Of a stretch of DNA of 64,000 nt, positions 1 through 10,494 are shown piece after piece. Both the position numbers and the translations under genes were made by a program. The stretch comes from Streptomyces rishiriensis (lineage in GTDB: Bacteria > Actinomycetota > Actinomycetes > Streptomycetales > Streptomycetaceae). Every line of letters begins with the position of its first letter. The first letter of the stretch is position 1. Where the stretch lies: NCBI RefSeq assembly GCF_003112535.1, contig NZ_BEWA01000004.1, positions 186,001 through 250,000 of the forward strand. Direction: 5' to 3'. The notes under the pieces are model-generated. The model made no database searches, was not told where the DNA came from, and worked only from the letters and a program-made list of their open reading frames with translations.

Positions 1-182
1 GCGCGACGGAGGTGTCCGACCGCCGGACCCGACCGCCGGACCCGCGCCGGCCGCGTCGTACGGGGCGCCGGCCCCTCGTCACCGGTAGACCGTAGGGGTG
101 CTCGTGCGGCCCGGGGGCACGGACCCCGGCCGCCCGCGCCCCCACGTCAGACGCCCCCCGCACCGGAAAAGAGCCCGCCCCG

Positions 183-1118
183 ATGACCTCCAGCCCGGAT
201 CCCCAGGAACTGCGCGCCGCGCTCGAAACGCTGACCACCGAGGCGTTCCGCCCCGACCTCTCCGAGATCGACCGACTGCCCACCCTGGACATCGCCCGCC
301 TCATGAACGGCGAGGACGCGGGCGTGCCCGCCGCCGTGGCCGCGCAGCTGCCGGCGATCGCCGCCGTCGTCGACGCCGTGGCCGAGCGGATGGCGCGCGG
401 CGGACGGCTGGTCTACGCCGGCGCCGGCACGGCCGGGCGGCTCGGCGTGCTCGACGCCTCCGAGTGCCCGCCGACCTTCGGCACCGCCCCCGGCCAGGTC
501 GTCGGGGTGATCGCCGGCGGGCCGTCGGCCGTGGTGACCTCCGTCGAGGGCGCCGAGGACTCCCGGGAGCTGGCCGAGGCGGACCTCGCCGCCCTCTCCC
601 TCACGCCCGACGACACCGTGATCGGCGTCTCCGCCTCCGGCCGCACCCCGTACGCCGTCGGGGCCGTGGAGTACGCGCGCTCCCGGGGCGCGCTGACCGT
701 CGCTCTGGCCTGCAACACGGGCAGTGCGCTGGCCTCGGCCGCCGACCACGGGATCGAGGTGGTCGTGGGGCCCGAACTGCTCACGGGCTCCACCCGGCTG
801 AAGGCGGGCACGGCGCAGAAGCTGGTGCTGAACATGATCTCGACGGTCACGATGATCCGGCTGGGCAAGACGTTCGGGAACCTGATGGTCGACGTCCGCG
901 CCTCCAACGACAAGCTGCGCGCCCGCTCCCGGCGGATCGTCGCCCTGGCGACGGGCGCGGCGGACGACACGGTCGAGGCGGCCCTCGCCGCCGCCGACGG
1001 GGAGGTGAAGAACGCCATTCTGGTCGTGCTGGCCGGGGTGGACGGGCCCGCGGCCCGCCGCCTTCTGGAGGAGTCCGGGGGACATCTGCGCGCCGCGCTC
1101 GGCGCCGCGGGCGGCTGA
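183..1118 (+). CDS. murQ: N-acetylmuramic acid 6-phosphate etherase
   Basis: This cytoplasmic enzyme cleaves the D-lactyl ether of MurNAc-6-phosphate to give GlcNAc-6-phosphate and D-lactate, a step in peptidoglycan recycling. The 311-residue length is normal for MurQ. The SIS sugar-phosphate fold signature GAGTAGRLG lies near residues 80-88, followed by SECPPTFG near 93-100, which contains a conserved Glu implicated in catalysis. The ATG at 183 is the first plausible start, but the upstream purine stretch is a weak ribosome site. The EIIBC gene follows after 16 bases, so the two very likely form one operon. Its product would feed the nagA gene at 19.2 kb. Family call is secure; the upstream regulator, if any, lies outside the window. 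Confidence 0.95.
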   Translation: MTSSPDPQELRAALETLTTEAFRPDLSEIDRLPTLDIARLMNGEDAGVPAAVAAQLPAIAAVVDAVAERMARGGRLVYAGAGTAGRLGVLDASECPPTFGTAPGQVVGVIAGGPSAVVTSVEGAEDSRELAEADLAALSLTPDDTVIGVSASGRTPYAVGAVEYARSRGALTVALACNTGSALASAADHGIEVVVGPELLTGSTRLKAGTAQKLVLNMISTVTMIRLGKTFGNLMVDVRASNDKLRARSRRIVALATGAADDTVEAALAAADGEVKNAILVVLAGVDGPAARRLLEESGGHLRAALGAAGG

Positions 1119-1134
1119 GCCGCACGCTCGACGG

Positions 1135-2637
1135 GTGCGCATCGACTCCTCCTCCACAGCCGCCGCGATCCTGCCCCTGGTCGGCGGCCCCGCGAACGTC
1201 ACCTCCGTCGCCCAGTGCATGACCCGGCTGCGCCTCGGCCTCGCCGATCCGTCCCGGGCCGACGAGACGGCGCTGCGGGCCGTGCCCGGGGTGCTCGGAC
1301 TCGTCGTGGACGACGGCTCGTACCAGGTGGTCCTCGGACCGGGTGCGGTGACGCGGGTGACGGCCGCGTTCGAGCAGCTGATCGCCGGCGCCCCCGCCGC
1401 CGACGCGCCCCACGCGGCTCGTCCGGCCCCCGCCGCCGACTCGTCCCCCGCCGCCGACGCGCCCGGCGTGCCCGGCCTGCCGGAGACGTCCGGCGCGCCC
1501 GGCGGGCGGGGGGCCGGGCCGACGCCGGGGTCCCGCAGGGCGGACGCGGCCGGGGTGAAGGCCGTGCTGCGCCGGCTCGCCGCGGTGTTCCTCCCGCTGA
1601 TCCCGGCCCTCATCGGCTGCGGGATCCTCGCGGGCGTCGACGGTCTCCTGGTGAACGCGGGCCTGCTGCCCGGTCTCACCCCCGCGCTGACCGTCGTCGC
1701 CTCCGGCTTCATGGCGCTGCTCGCCGTGTTCGTCGGCTACAACACGGCGAAGGAGTTCGGCGGCACCCCGGTCCTGGGCGGCGCGGTCGCGGCGATCGTC
1801 GTCCACCCGGGGGTCGCGAAGGTGACGGCGTTCGGGGTGCCGCTCTCCCCCGGCCAGGGCGGGGTCCTCGGCGCGCTGGCGGCGGCCCTGCTGGCGACCC
1901 GGGTCGAGAAATGGTGCCGCGGCCGGGTCCCGGAGACGCTGGACGTGCTCCTCACCCCGGCCCTGACGGTCCTCGTCGCGGGCCTCGGCACGCTGTACGG
2001 GCTGATGTACGCGGCCGGCGCGGTGTCCTCGGCCGTCGGCGCGGCGGCGAACTGGCTGCTGGCGACGACGGGCGCGTTCGCCGGACTCGTCCTCGGCGCC
2101 CTCTTCCTGCCGCTGGTGATGCTGGGTCTCCACCAGGCCCTCATCCCCGTCCACGCGACGCTCATCGAGCAGCAGGGCTACTCGGTCCTGCTGCCCGTGC
2201 TGGCGATGGCGGGCGCGGGCCAGGTCGGCGCGGCGATGGCGGTGTACGTCCGGCTGCGCCCCGACGCGCCCCTGCGCACGACGATCAGATCGGCGCTCCC
2301 GGCCGGACTGCTGGGCGTCGGCGAGCCCCTGATCTACGGGGTGTCGCTGCCGCTGGGCCGCCCCTTCCTGACCGCCTGCGCGGGCGGGGCGGCCGGCGGG
2401 GCCTTCGTCGGTTTCTTCGCGATGCTCGGCGACCGGGTGGGGGCGACGGCGATCGGCCCGTCCGGCTGGGCGCTGTTCCCGCTGCTGGCGGGCAACCGCG
2501 GACTGGGCACGACGGCCGCGGTCTACGCGGGCGGGCTGCTGGCGGGGTACGCGGTGGGGTTCGCCGCGACCTACGCCTTCGGCGGAGTGACGGCCGCGGT
2601 CGCGCCCGCCGCCGCCCGTGACCTGCCGGACGCCTGA
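1135..2637 (+). CDS. murP: PTS EIIBC permease, probably for N-acetylmuramate
   Basis: The gene encodes a 500-residue phosphotransferase-system membrane permease that would import and phosphorylate its sugar. An N-terminal EIIB domain (residues 1-90) carries the phosphorylatable Cys28 in the motif VAQCMTRLRL. A Pro/Ala-rich linker of about 50 residues follows, then a multi-spanning EIIC domain from about residue 140 to the end, including the conserved GEPLIYG motif. There is no fused EIIA, so a separate EIIA (Crr type) must donate phosphate. The start is a GTG. Adjacency to murQ points to MurNAc as substrate; this is inference from context, since glucose-family EIIC proteins look alike. Confidence 0.85.
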   Translation: MRIDSSSTAAAILPLVGGPANVTSVAQCMTRLRLGLADPSRADETALRAVPGVLGLVVDDGSYQVVLGPGAVTRVTAAFEQLIAGAPAADAPHAARPAPAADSSPAADAPGVPGLPETSGAPGGRGAGPTPGSRRADAAGVKAVLRRLAAVFLPLIPALIGCGILAGVDGLLVNAGLLPGLTPALTVVASGFMALLAVFVGYNTAKEFGGTPVLGGAVAAIVVHPGVAKVTAFGVPLSPGQGGVLGALAAALLATRVEKWCRGRVPETLDVLLTPALTVLVAGLGTLYGLMYAAGAVSSAVGAAANWLLATTGAFAGLVLGALFLPLVMLGLHQALIPVHATLIEQQGYSVLLPVLAMAGAGQVGAAMAVYVRLRPDAPLRTTIRSALPAGLLGVGEPLIYGVSLPLGRPFLTACAGGAAGGAFVGFFAMLGDRVGATAIGPSGWALFPLLAGNRGLGTTAAVYAGGLLAGYAVGFAATYAFGGVTAAVAPAAARDLPDA

Positions 2638-2658
2638 GGAAGGAAGGACGGACGGACC

Positions 2659-3057
2659 ATGCTCGTCATCGAGATCCACGTGCCGTTGTCACCCGCGCCG
2701 GACCTGCCGGACGACACCTACCCGTACCCCTGGATCGAGGAGATCGAGGACTTCCTGGCCGGGCTGGAGGAGGCGGGCGAGGCGGAGATCTTCGACGAGG
2801 GAGTGGAGCACGGCGGCTACTACGTCTTCTTCGTCACGGGCGCTCCGGAGCCGGCCCTGCTGGAGGCGGCGGCACGTGCGGCCGCGCTGCCCGGGGTGCC
2901 GGCCGGGGCCTTCGCGGTCGTGAGCGACGATCCCGAAGCCCCCGAAGACCCCGGAGCGCGGCCCGGCGCTGGTCCGCCGGGTCCCGGCGCCCCCGGGACC
3001 GGAGCCGGGCGCGGACGGCGAGCGGACCTGCCGCCCCCGCCCCCGGCCACCTCCTGA
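2659..3057 (+). CDS. Conserved hypothetical protein with proline-rich tail
   Basis: I do not recognise a named family. The 132-residue product has a folded-looking acidic N-terminal part (about residues 1-95, rich in Glu/Asp with short hydrophobic strands such as YYVFFV) and a low-complexity Pro/Gly/Arg tail from about residue 96. A GGAAGGA ribosome site sits just upstream of the ATG and the gene follows the permease gene by 21 bases, so it may be the third gene of the murQ operon. The tail is probably disordered. No membrane segment or signal peptide is visible. Confidence 0.7.
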   Translation: MLVIEIHVPLSPAPDLPDDTYPYPWIEEIEDFLAGLEEAGEAEIFDEGVEHGGYYVFFVTGAPEPALLEAAARAAALPGVPAGAFAVVSDDPEAPEDPGARPGAGPPGPGAPGTGAGRGRRADLPPPPPATS

Positions 3058-3112
3058 CCCCTGGCCGCCGCCCTGCGCTTCCGTCCGGAGCCGCCGCCCT
3101 ACCCTTGGTGCC

Positions 3113-3682
3113 ATGAACCACGCCCAGCTCACCGCTCTCGGTCGTGCCCTCCGGCTGCTCGGGGAGCACGGCGAGGCCCTGACCGCCGACACGCCCGACG
3201 CCCGGCTGCACGAGGTCAAGGCCGATCTGCGGCGGGCTCTGGAGCTGCTGGACGACAGCGTCGTCGGCGCCGCGCCCACCACCCGCTGCGCCGAGCACCC
3301 CAACGGTCCGGTCGACGAGGCGGCCCACGACCTGTGCCTACTGTGCGAGACACGCCGCCGGGCCGCCCGCCGCGCCGAGTTCAACGGGCCCGCCCCGCAG
3401 GCGCCGTACACCGCCCCCGCCCCGTCCCGGTACGGCGCCCGCGCCGACCGCCCGCAGCCCCAGCAGCGGTGGCTGGCGGAGCTGTGGACCGGCCAGGAGT
3501 GGCAGCTGTGCGGGACGCCCCGGCGGGACCGCCGCGAGGCGGAGCTGTACATCGCCGCCCTGCGCCGCGGCTCCCGGCCCGCGATGGCCTACCGGCTGGT
3601 GCACGAGTTCACCGACTACGAGGTGCTGCGCATCTGGGGCACCCCGGTGAAGGTCGACATCGAGCCCCTCGGCAACCTCTAG
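3113..3682 (+). CDS. Conserved hypothetical protein with Cys/His cluster
   Basis: The 189-residue product has a helical N-terminal part (residues 1-60), then a small cluster CAEHPNG followed by CLLC around residues 63-81 that could bind a metal ion, then an Ala/Pro-rich linker. The C-terminal part (about 120-189) is Trp/Arg-rich and looks like a small beta domain. I do not recognise the family. A TACCCT hexamer at 3100-3105 lies 7 bases before the ATG, which would fit a leaderless transcript, and no clear ribosome site is seen. It reads in the same direction as the murQ genes but probably has its own promoter. Confidence 0.75.
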   Translation: MNHAQLTALGRALRLLGEHGEALTADTPDARLHEVKADLRRALELLDDSVVGAAPTTRCAEHPNGPVDEAAHDLCLLCETRRRAARRAEFNGPAPQAPYTAPAPSRYGARADRPQPQQRWLAELWTGQEWQLCGTPRRDRREAELYIAALRRGSRPAMAYRLVHEFTDYEVLRIWGTPVKVDIEPLGNL

Positions 3683-3734
3683 GGGCTGACCCGCGCGGGC
3701 GCCCGCTTCCCGGACCACACCCGCGAGTTGACGC

Positions 3735-4862
3735 TCAGCTGAGGCTCCGCAGGGCAGCGGCGTCGAAGGGCTTCAGCTCGTCGAAGCGCCCGGCGAGCAC
3801 CTTGGCGGCCCACTCCGGGTCCTGAAGCAGCGCCCGCCCGACGGCCACCATGTCGAACTCGTCGCGCTCCAGCCGGTCGAGGAGGTCGTCGATGCCCTTG
3901 ACCGGGGCGCCCTCGCCCGCGAAGCCCCTCAGGAACTCGCCGTCGAGACCGACCGAGCCGACCGTGATGGCGGGCTTTCCGGTGAGCTTCTTCGTCCAGC
4001 CCGCGAGGTTGAGGTCGGAGCCGTCGAACTCCGGGACCCAGTAGCGGCGGGTGGAGGCGTGGAAGGCGTCGACGCCGGCGGCGGCGAGCGGGGCGAGAAC
4101 GGCCTCCAGCTCCTCGGGCGTCTCGGCGAGCCGCGCGTCGTACGCCTCCTGCTTCCACTGCGAGTAGCGGAAGATGACCGGGAACTCGGCCGAGACGGTC
4201 TCCCGGACGGCCGCGACGACCTCGGCCGCGAACTTCGCGCGGGCCACCGGGTCGCCGCCGTAGGCGTCGGTGCGGCGGTTGGTGCCGGCCCACAGGAACT
4301 GGTCGATCAGATAGCCGTGGGCGCCGTGGAGCTCCACGCCGTCGAAGCCGATGCGCTCGGCGGCGGCCGCGGCCTCGGCGAACGCGCCGATGACGTCGTC
4401 CAGGTCGCGCTGGGTCATGGCCTTTCCTGCGCCCTCGGTGCCGTCGACGCGGATACCGGAGGGGCCCACTGCGGGCGCGTCCGCGAAGGGCGGCTCGCCC
4501 TGCTTGCGCACCATCCCGATGTGCCACAGCTGCGGCACGATCGTCCCGCCGCCCGCGTGCACGGCCTCGGCGACCTTCGCCCAGCCCGCGAGCTGCTCCT
4601 CACCGTGGAACCGGGGCACCCGGTCGCTCTGCCCCGCGGACTCGTGCCCGACGTACGTCCCCTCGGTGACGATGAGACCGACACCGGCGGCGGCCCGGCG
4701 ACCGTAGTACGACACGACGTCCTCGCCGGGGATGCCGTCCGGGGAGAACATGCGCGTCATGGGGGCCATGGCGATGCGGTTCGGGACGGTCAGTCCGTTG
4801 ATGGAGACCGGCCGGGACAGGATCTCGGCGGCGCGGGAAGAGGCGGGCTGGGTGACGCTCAC
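3735..4862 (-). CDS. NADH:flavin oxidoreductase, old yellow enzyme family
   Basis: The 375-residue protein is an FMN-dependent ene-reductase of the OYE/12-oxophytodienoate reductase type, a cytoplasmic TIM barrel using NAD(P)H to reduce activated alkenes. Family landmarks are VPNRIAMAPMTRMFS near residues 26-40, PQLWHIGM near 110, and GVELHGAHGYLIDQFLW near 175-190, which holds the substrate- and flavin-contacting residues. The GTG start at 4862 is preceded by GAGGAG at suitable spacing. The gene diverges from the methyltransferase gene, and the spacer contains the palindrome ATGTGCACAT at 4897-4906, a possible operator. The physiological substrate is unknown. Confidence 0.92.
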   Translation of the reverse strand: MSVTQPASSRAAEILSRPVSINGLTVPNRIAMAPMTRMFSPDGIPGEDVVSYYGRRAAAGVGLIVTEGTYVGHESAGQSDRVPRFHGEEQLAGWAKVAEAVHAGGGTIVPQLWHIGMVRKQGEPPFADAPAVGPSGIRVDGTEGAGKAMTQRDLDDVIGAFAEAAAAAERIGFDGVELHGAHGYLIDQFLWAGTNRRTDAYGGDPVARAKFAAEVVAAVRETVSAEFPVIFRYSQWKQEAYDARLAETPEELEAVLAPLAAAGVDAFHASTRRYWVPEFDGSDLNLAGWTKKLTGKPAITVGSVGLDGEFLRGFAGEGAPVKGIDDLLDRLERDEFDMVAVGRALLQDPEWAAKVLAGRFDELKPFDAAALRSLS

Positions 4863-4896
4863 GTGGGGGACTCCTCAGATCGGTCGACCGACGGGT

Positions 4897-4906
4897 ATGT
4901 GCACAT
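4897..4906. promoter_or_regulatory. Palindrome in divergent promoter region
   Basis: The perfect 10-bp palindrome ATGTGCACAT lies 35 bp upstream of the oxidoreductase start codon and about 120 bp from the divergent methyltransferase. Position and symmetry fit an operator for a dimeric repressor (MarR or TetR regulators often control OYE genes), but nothing identifies the regulator. Confidence 0.25.
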
Positions 4907-5027
4907 GCATTGAGTGCCTCTCCCCTGGAACTCCCCGGGCCCCCATGCCATTCCGAGACCCGCAAGCCCGCCCCTGTGATCCCGGCCACGCGGCCCGGTT
5001 TCCGCACCGGGCCGCGAGAATGACGCC

Positions 5028-5696
5028 ATGCCCGAACCCTCGCTGCTCTCCTCGCCCGACCTGGAACGTTCCTCCGTGGTCGCCAACAACACGATGAACC
5101 GCGAGCGCGGCCTCACCGGCGTGAACAGCTACGCCCGCGAACTGGGCATCGACGTCCTGGCGCACCTCGCCGGCCGCCCCGCACCCGCCTGGCTGGACCT
5201 GTGCAGCGGAGAGGGCAGCGCCCTGCGCGAGGCCGCAGCCGTCCTGCCCGCCGGGGCGGTCCTGACCGCCGTCGACCTGGTGGGCCCGCTCGTTCCCCGG
5301 CCCGTCCCGCCCGCCCTGGAGGAGATCGTCGCCTCCGTGTCCTCCTGGGCGCCGACCCGCACGTACGACCTCGTCACCTGCGTCCACGGCCTGCACTACG
5401 TCGGCGACCAGCTCGGTCTGCTCGCCCGCGCGGCGTCCTGGCTGACCGAGGACGGCCTGCTCGCCGCGCACTTCGACCCGGAGTCGATACGCCGTGCCGA
5501 CGGGGCGACGGCCGCGAAGGCGGCGGTGTCGGCCCTGCGGACGGCGGGCTACGCGTACAGCTCCCGCCACCACCGGCTCACCCTCCGAGGCGGCCGGGCG
5601 GCAAGCCTCCCGTTCCACTACCTCGGCGCCGACCCGACCGCGGGCCCCAACTACACGGGCCAGCCCGCCGTCGCCTCCTACTACACCTCCCCCTGA
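5028..5696 (+). CDS. Class I SAM-dependent methyltransferase
   Basis: The 222-residue protein has the Rossmann-type methyltransferase fold: motif I WLDLCSGEGSAL near residues 50-61 binds S-adenosylmethionine, with an acidic strand end at TAVDL near 82 and a post-motif segment DLVTCVHGLHYVGD near 115-128. The substrate cannot be deduced. A GAGAAT hexamer lies 6-7 bases before the ATG, so the mRNA may be leaderless. Its 3' end overlaps the convergent small gene (stop at 5681) by 16 bases. Confidence 0.85.
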   Translation: MPEPSLLSSPDLERSSVVANNTMNRERGLTGVNSYARELGIDVLAHLAGRPAPAWLDLCSGEGSALREAAAVLPAGAVLTAVDLVGPLVPRPVPPALEEIVASVSSWAPTRTYDLVTCVHGLHYVGDQLGLLARAASWLTEDGLLAAHFDPESIRRADGATAAKAAVSALRTAGYAYSSRHHRLTLRGGRAASLPFHYLGADPTAGPNYTGQPAVASYYTSP

Positions 5697-5899
5697 CCGA
5701 CCGACTCCCGGGACCGGGCGTCACGGTTGAGCCGACGCACCCGCTCCCGCAGCACCTCGTCCGCGGACACCTCCCCCACGTCCTCCGGCGGACAGTCCCA
5801 CTCCCGCCCGCCGCCCACCGGCCGCAGCACCACCGCACCCTCCGACCGCTCCATGACCTCGCCGATCCGGCCGGTGCGCGTGTCCAGGACGTACCTCAC
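5681..5899 (-). CDS. Small conserved protein, second gene of whiJ-like module
   Basis: This 72-residue product begins with GTG at 5899, preceded by a GAGGCGTGAGGC ribosome site that lies inside the end of the upstream small gene. The reading frame extends far upstream, but that part is a shadow of the XRE gene. The protein is acidic and amphipathic, with a beta-rich start (MRYVLDTRTGRIGEVMER) and a helical end rich in Arg and Glu. It is transcribed with the 75-residue gene (8-base spacing), divergently from the XRE/DUF397 pair. Function unknown. The short length and position fit the small partner genes of Streptomyces XRE regulators. Confidence 0.65.
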   Translation of the reverse strand: MRYVLDTRTGRIGEVMERSEGAVVLRPVGGGREWDCPPEDVGEVSADEVLRERVRRLNRDARSRESVGQGEV

Positions 5900-5907
5900 G
5901 CCTCGCC

Positions 5908-6135
5908 TCACGCCTCGCCTCCCGCCCGCCGCAGCACGGCCGCGATACGCGAGGCCACCCCGAGGTTGCAGCGACCCAGGTCCACCAGGGCGTACGGGTC
6001 TCCGTGCGCGCCCGACACCGGGTCGATCCGCAGCGACGGCAGGATGACCCCCGCCTCGCCGAGGGCGGCCCGCAACTGCTCGACGGCCTCCTGAGCCGTT
6101 CGCGCCGGCCGGTCGCCCGTCGTCGTCTCCACCAT
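5908..6135 (-). CDS. Small conserved protein, divergent from XRE regulator
   Basis: A 75-residue protein starting at ATG 6135 with a good GGAGGG ribosome site 6 bases upstream; the longer in-frame extension has none. It is mostly helical at both ends, with the conserved-looking core SLRIDPVSGAHGDPYALVDL in the middle. No signal peptide or membrane segment is present. It shares a 113-bp divergent promoter region with the XRE gene at 6249. I infer it belongs to the same regulatory module, because Streptomyces genomes carry many paralogous XRE/DUF397 loci with small divergent genes, but its activity is not known. Confidence 0.65.
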   Translation of the reverse strand: MVETTTGDRPARTAQEAVEQLRAALGEAGVILPSLRIDPVSGAHGDPYALVDLGRCNLGVASRIAAVLRRAGGEA

Positions 6136-6156
6136 GCCCGTCCCTCCACGCTGAGT

Positions 6157-6168
6157 GTTCACGTTCAC
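6157..6168. promoter_or_regulatory. Direct repeat GTTCAC GTTCAC between divergent genes
   Basis: Two adjacent GTTCAC hexamers lie between the 75-residue gene and the XRE regulator gene. A TAACCT hexamer at 6193-6198 could be the -10 of the XRE promoter. The repeat is a candidate autoregulatory site for the XRE protein. Support is positional only. Confidence 0.3.
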
Positions 6169-6248
6169 CACACAGCGTGGTCGCTCCGCTTCTAACCTGG
6201 CCAGAGTCGGCGTCCCAACAACCACGTCTGCAGGACAGGGGGTTGCCC

Positions 6249-7088
6249 GTGTCAGGCCCGAAGGACCTCGACCCGTCATCGTCGCCGCGCGCGCTGCTGG
6301 GCGCGGAGCTGCGCCACGCGCGCGAACGGAAGGGGCTCAGCCAGGCCGAGCTGGGCGAGCCGCTCTTCGTCAGCGGCTCGTTCATCGGCCAGCTGGAGGC
6401 AGGCACCCGGCGCATGCAGCTCGAATACGCCGTCCAGATAGACGAGATCCTGGACACGGGCGGCTTCTTCGAGCGGAACTGCCGGGCCCTGGCCAAGTCC
6501 AAGTACCCGGACCACTTCGTGGAGGCGGCGGAGGCGGAGGCGGTCGCCACGGTGATCAGGCACTATCTACCCCTGTTGATCCCGGGCTTGGTGCAGACCC
6601 CCGGTTACGCAGCGGCGCTGTTCCGCTCATATCGGCCGACCGTCGGTGACCGCGAGATCGATGAACTGGTCGCCATCCGGATGGAGCGCGCTCGCCTTCT
6701 CGACGATCCAACAAGCCCGTTGTTGTGGGTCGTCCTGGACGAGGCTGCGCTCCGGCGACCGGTCGGCGGCACGACGGTGATGGCGGACACTCTGCGCCAT
6801 GTGGCGGCCCTGAGCCGTCGTCGACGGATCATTTTGCAGGTGCTGCCGTTCCACGCCGGGGCGCACGCGGGGATGGGAGGCTCCCTGAAGCTCATGGAGT
6901 TCGCAGACGCGCCGCCGCTCTGCTTCGTCGAAGGGCTGGACATGGGGAAGTTGGTGGACGACCCGGCCACGGTCGTTCGCCACACCCTGACGTTCAACCT
7001 CCTCCAGGCAGCCGCGCTTTCGCCCCAGGACTCGTTGGTCCTCATTGAGTCCGTGGCGCAGGATTACGAGCATGGAACCCAGCTCTGA
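6249..7088 (+). CDS. XRE-family regulator with DUF5753 domain (WhiJ-like)
   Basis: The 279-residue protein has an N-terminal helix-turn-helix (about residues 18-75, LGAELRHARERKGLSQAEL and SGSFIGQLEAGTRR) and a C-terminal DUF5753 domain (about 95-270) with the usual QTPGYAAALF and MGGSLKLMEF motifs. This architecture is the WhiJ type seen in many copies in Streptomyces. I chose the GTG at 6249 because AGGGGG sits 6 bases upstream; the longer frame starting at 6177 has no ribosome site. The gene overlaps the DUF397 gene by 17 bases, so the two are translationally coupled. Expected to bind DNA and be modulated by its DUF397 partner. Confidence 0.92.
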   Translation: MSGPKDLDPSSSPRALLGAELRHARERKGLSQAELGEPLFVSGSFIGQLEAGTRRMQLEYAVQIDEILDTGGFFERNCRALAKSKYPDHFVEAAEAEAVATVIRHYLPLLIPGLVQTPGYAAALFRSYRPTVGDREIDELVAIRMERARLLDDPTSPLLWVVLDEAALRRPVGGTTVMADTLRHVAALSRRRRIILQVLPFHAGAHAGMGGSLKLMEFADAPPLCFVEGLDMGKLVDDPATVVRHTLTFNLLQAAALSPQDSLVLIESVAQDYEHGTQL

Positions 7089-7269
7089 ACACGGAACGGC
7101 CTGGCACAAGTCCAGCTACAGCGCCGGCGACGGCGGTGACTGCCTCGAATTCGCCCCCGGCCACCCCACCCTCGTCCCCGTCCGGGACTCCAAGGTCCCC
7201 CTCGGCCCGAAGCTCGTGTTCCGGGTCGAGGCATGGTCCGCGTTCGTGGAGCACCTCAAGGGCAGCTGA
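7072..7269 (+). CDS. DUF397 domain protein, partner of XRE regulator
   Basis: The 65-residue product carries the DUF397 hallmarks: an AWHKSSYSAGDGGDCLEFA start, PVRDSKVP in the middle and a terminal WSAFVEHLKG helix. Such proteins are encoded next to WhiJ-type XRE regulators and are thought to antagonise them; this pair overlaps by 17 bases. The ATG at 7072 lies inside the XRE coding region. A stem-loop at 7328-7351 downstream probably ends the transcript. Confidence 0.9.
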   Translation: MEPSSEHGTAWHKSSYSAGDGGDCLEFAPGHPTLVPVRDSKVPLGPKLVFRVEAWSAFVEHLKGS

Positions 7270-7327
7270 TCCGCACCGGCCGGAAGCTCAAGCACCCAGC
7301 CCCGAGCCCTCTTTGCAAGGAACGGGC

Positions 7328-7351
7328 GGGAGGGTCCCAACCCACCCTCCC
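7328..7351 (+). terminator. Stem-loop after DUF397 gene
   Basis: GGGAGGGT and ACCCTCCC form a perfect 8-bp stem with an 8-base loop, 58 bp past the DUF397 stop codon. There is no strong U-run, which is common for Streptomyces terminators. Confidence 0.5.
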
Positions 7352-7425
7352 ACCCGGCGAGTTGACGCGGAGCGACCGACTTGCCACGGAAGGTCACCAC
7401 GCTCTTAGCGTGCGCATACCGAAAC

Positions 7426-7459
7426 AGCCCCCGCCGGTGCGCCAACACCTACGGGGGCT
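7426..7459 (+). promoter_or_regulatory. Strong leader hairpin before the winged-helix gene
   Basis: AGCCCCCG at 7426-7433 pairs with CGGGGGCT at 7452-7459, and an inner GGTG/CACC pair (7436-7439 with 7446-7449) extends the stem. The hairpin ends 29 bp before the GTG start at 7489. It could be a terminator of upstream transcription, or an attenuator-like leader of the downstream gene. A smaller hairpin CACGCT-CTT-AGCGTG lies just upstream at 7398-7412. Confidence 0.4.
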
Positions 7460-7488
7460 TGACCTACAAGATCGACAGGACTCGATCC

Positions 7489-10205
<2,717 letters not shown>

Positions 10206-10211
10206 CGCCAA

Positions 10212-10240
10212 TGATTAGCACTCGACCCATGAGAGTGCAA
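10212..10240 (-). promoter_or_regulatory. groEL2 promoter
   Basis: On the minus strand TTGCAC (10235-10240) and TAATCA (10212-10217) are 17 bp apart, matching housekeeping-sigma -35 and -10 spacing. The distal CIRCE copy overlaps this promoter and the proximal copy covers the start of transcription, consistent with HrcA blocking initiation. Confidence 0.6.
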
Positions 10241-10241
10241 G
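10215..10241. promoter_or_regulatory. CIRCE operator, distal copy
   Basis: TTAGCACTC matches the left CIRCE arm exactly, and after 9 bases the right arm GAGTGCAAG matches 7 of 9. The centres of the two CIRCE copies are 36 bp apart. Confidence 0.85.
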
Positions 10242-10330
10242 CGCCTCCGCGAGACCGGCGTCGTTCCGGACACCCGCGCGGCCGCCCGCGAGGGGGTCCC
10301 GCGGGCGCGTCACGGGCGCCTCGCGGGCAC

Positions 10331-10386
10331 CGCGCGGGCGGCTTGCGGGCATCGCGCGGGCGGCTTGCGGGCATCGCGCGGGCGGT
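10331..10386. repeat. 22-bp tandem repeat, about 2.5 copies
   Basis: A 22-bp unit containing GCTTGCGGGCATCGCGCGGG recurs at 10341 and 10363, with a partial copy before. It lies in the spacer between the groEL2 promoter and the cspA terminator, with no gene in it. Confidence 0.7.
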
Positions 10387-10421
10387 CCGCCCGGGAACGG
10401 GCGCCCGGCCCCGGGCAGGCC

Positions 10422-10456
10422 GAAGGGCTCGCACCCCCAGGAGGTGCGAGCCCTTC
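10422..10456 (-). terminator. cspA terminator
   Basis: GAAGGGCTCGCACC pairs perfectly with GGTGCGAGCCCTTC (14-bp stem, 7-base loop). It lies 38 bp downstream of the cold-shock gene stop codon on the minus strand. Confidence 0.8.
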
Positions 10457-10494
10457 GACAATGAGAAGAACGACGCTGTCAGTCGGCGCGCGCT

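Noticed and set aside
5900..6550. Upstream extension of the 72-residue gene
   Set aside because: The in-frame extension overlaps the neighbour gene and the XRE gene; the ribosome site is at 5899.
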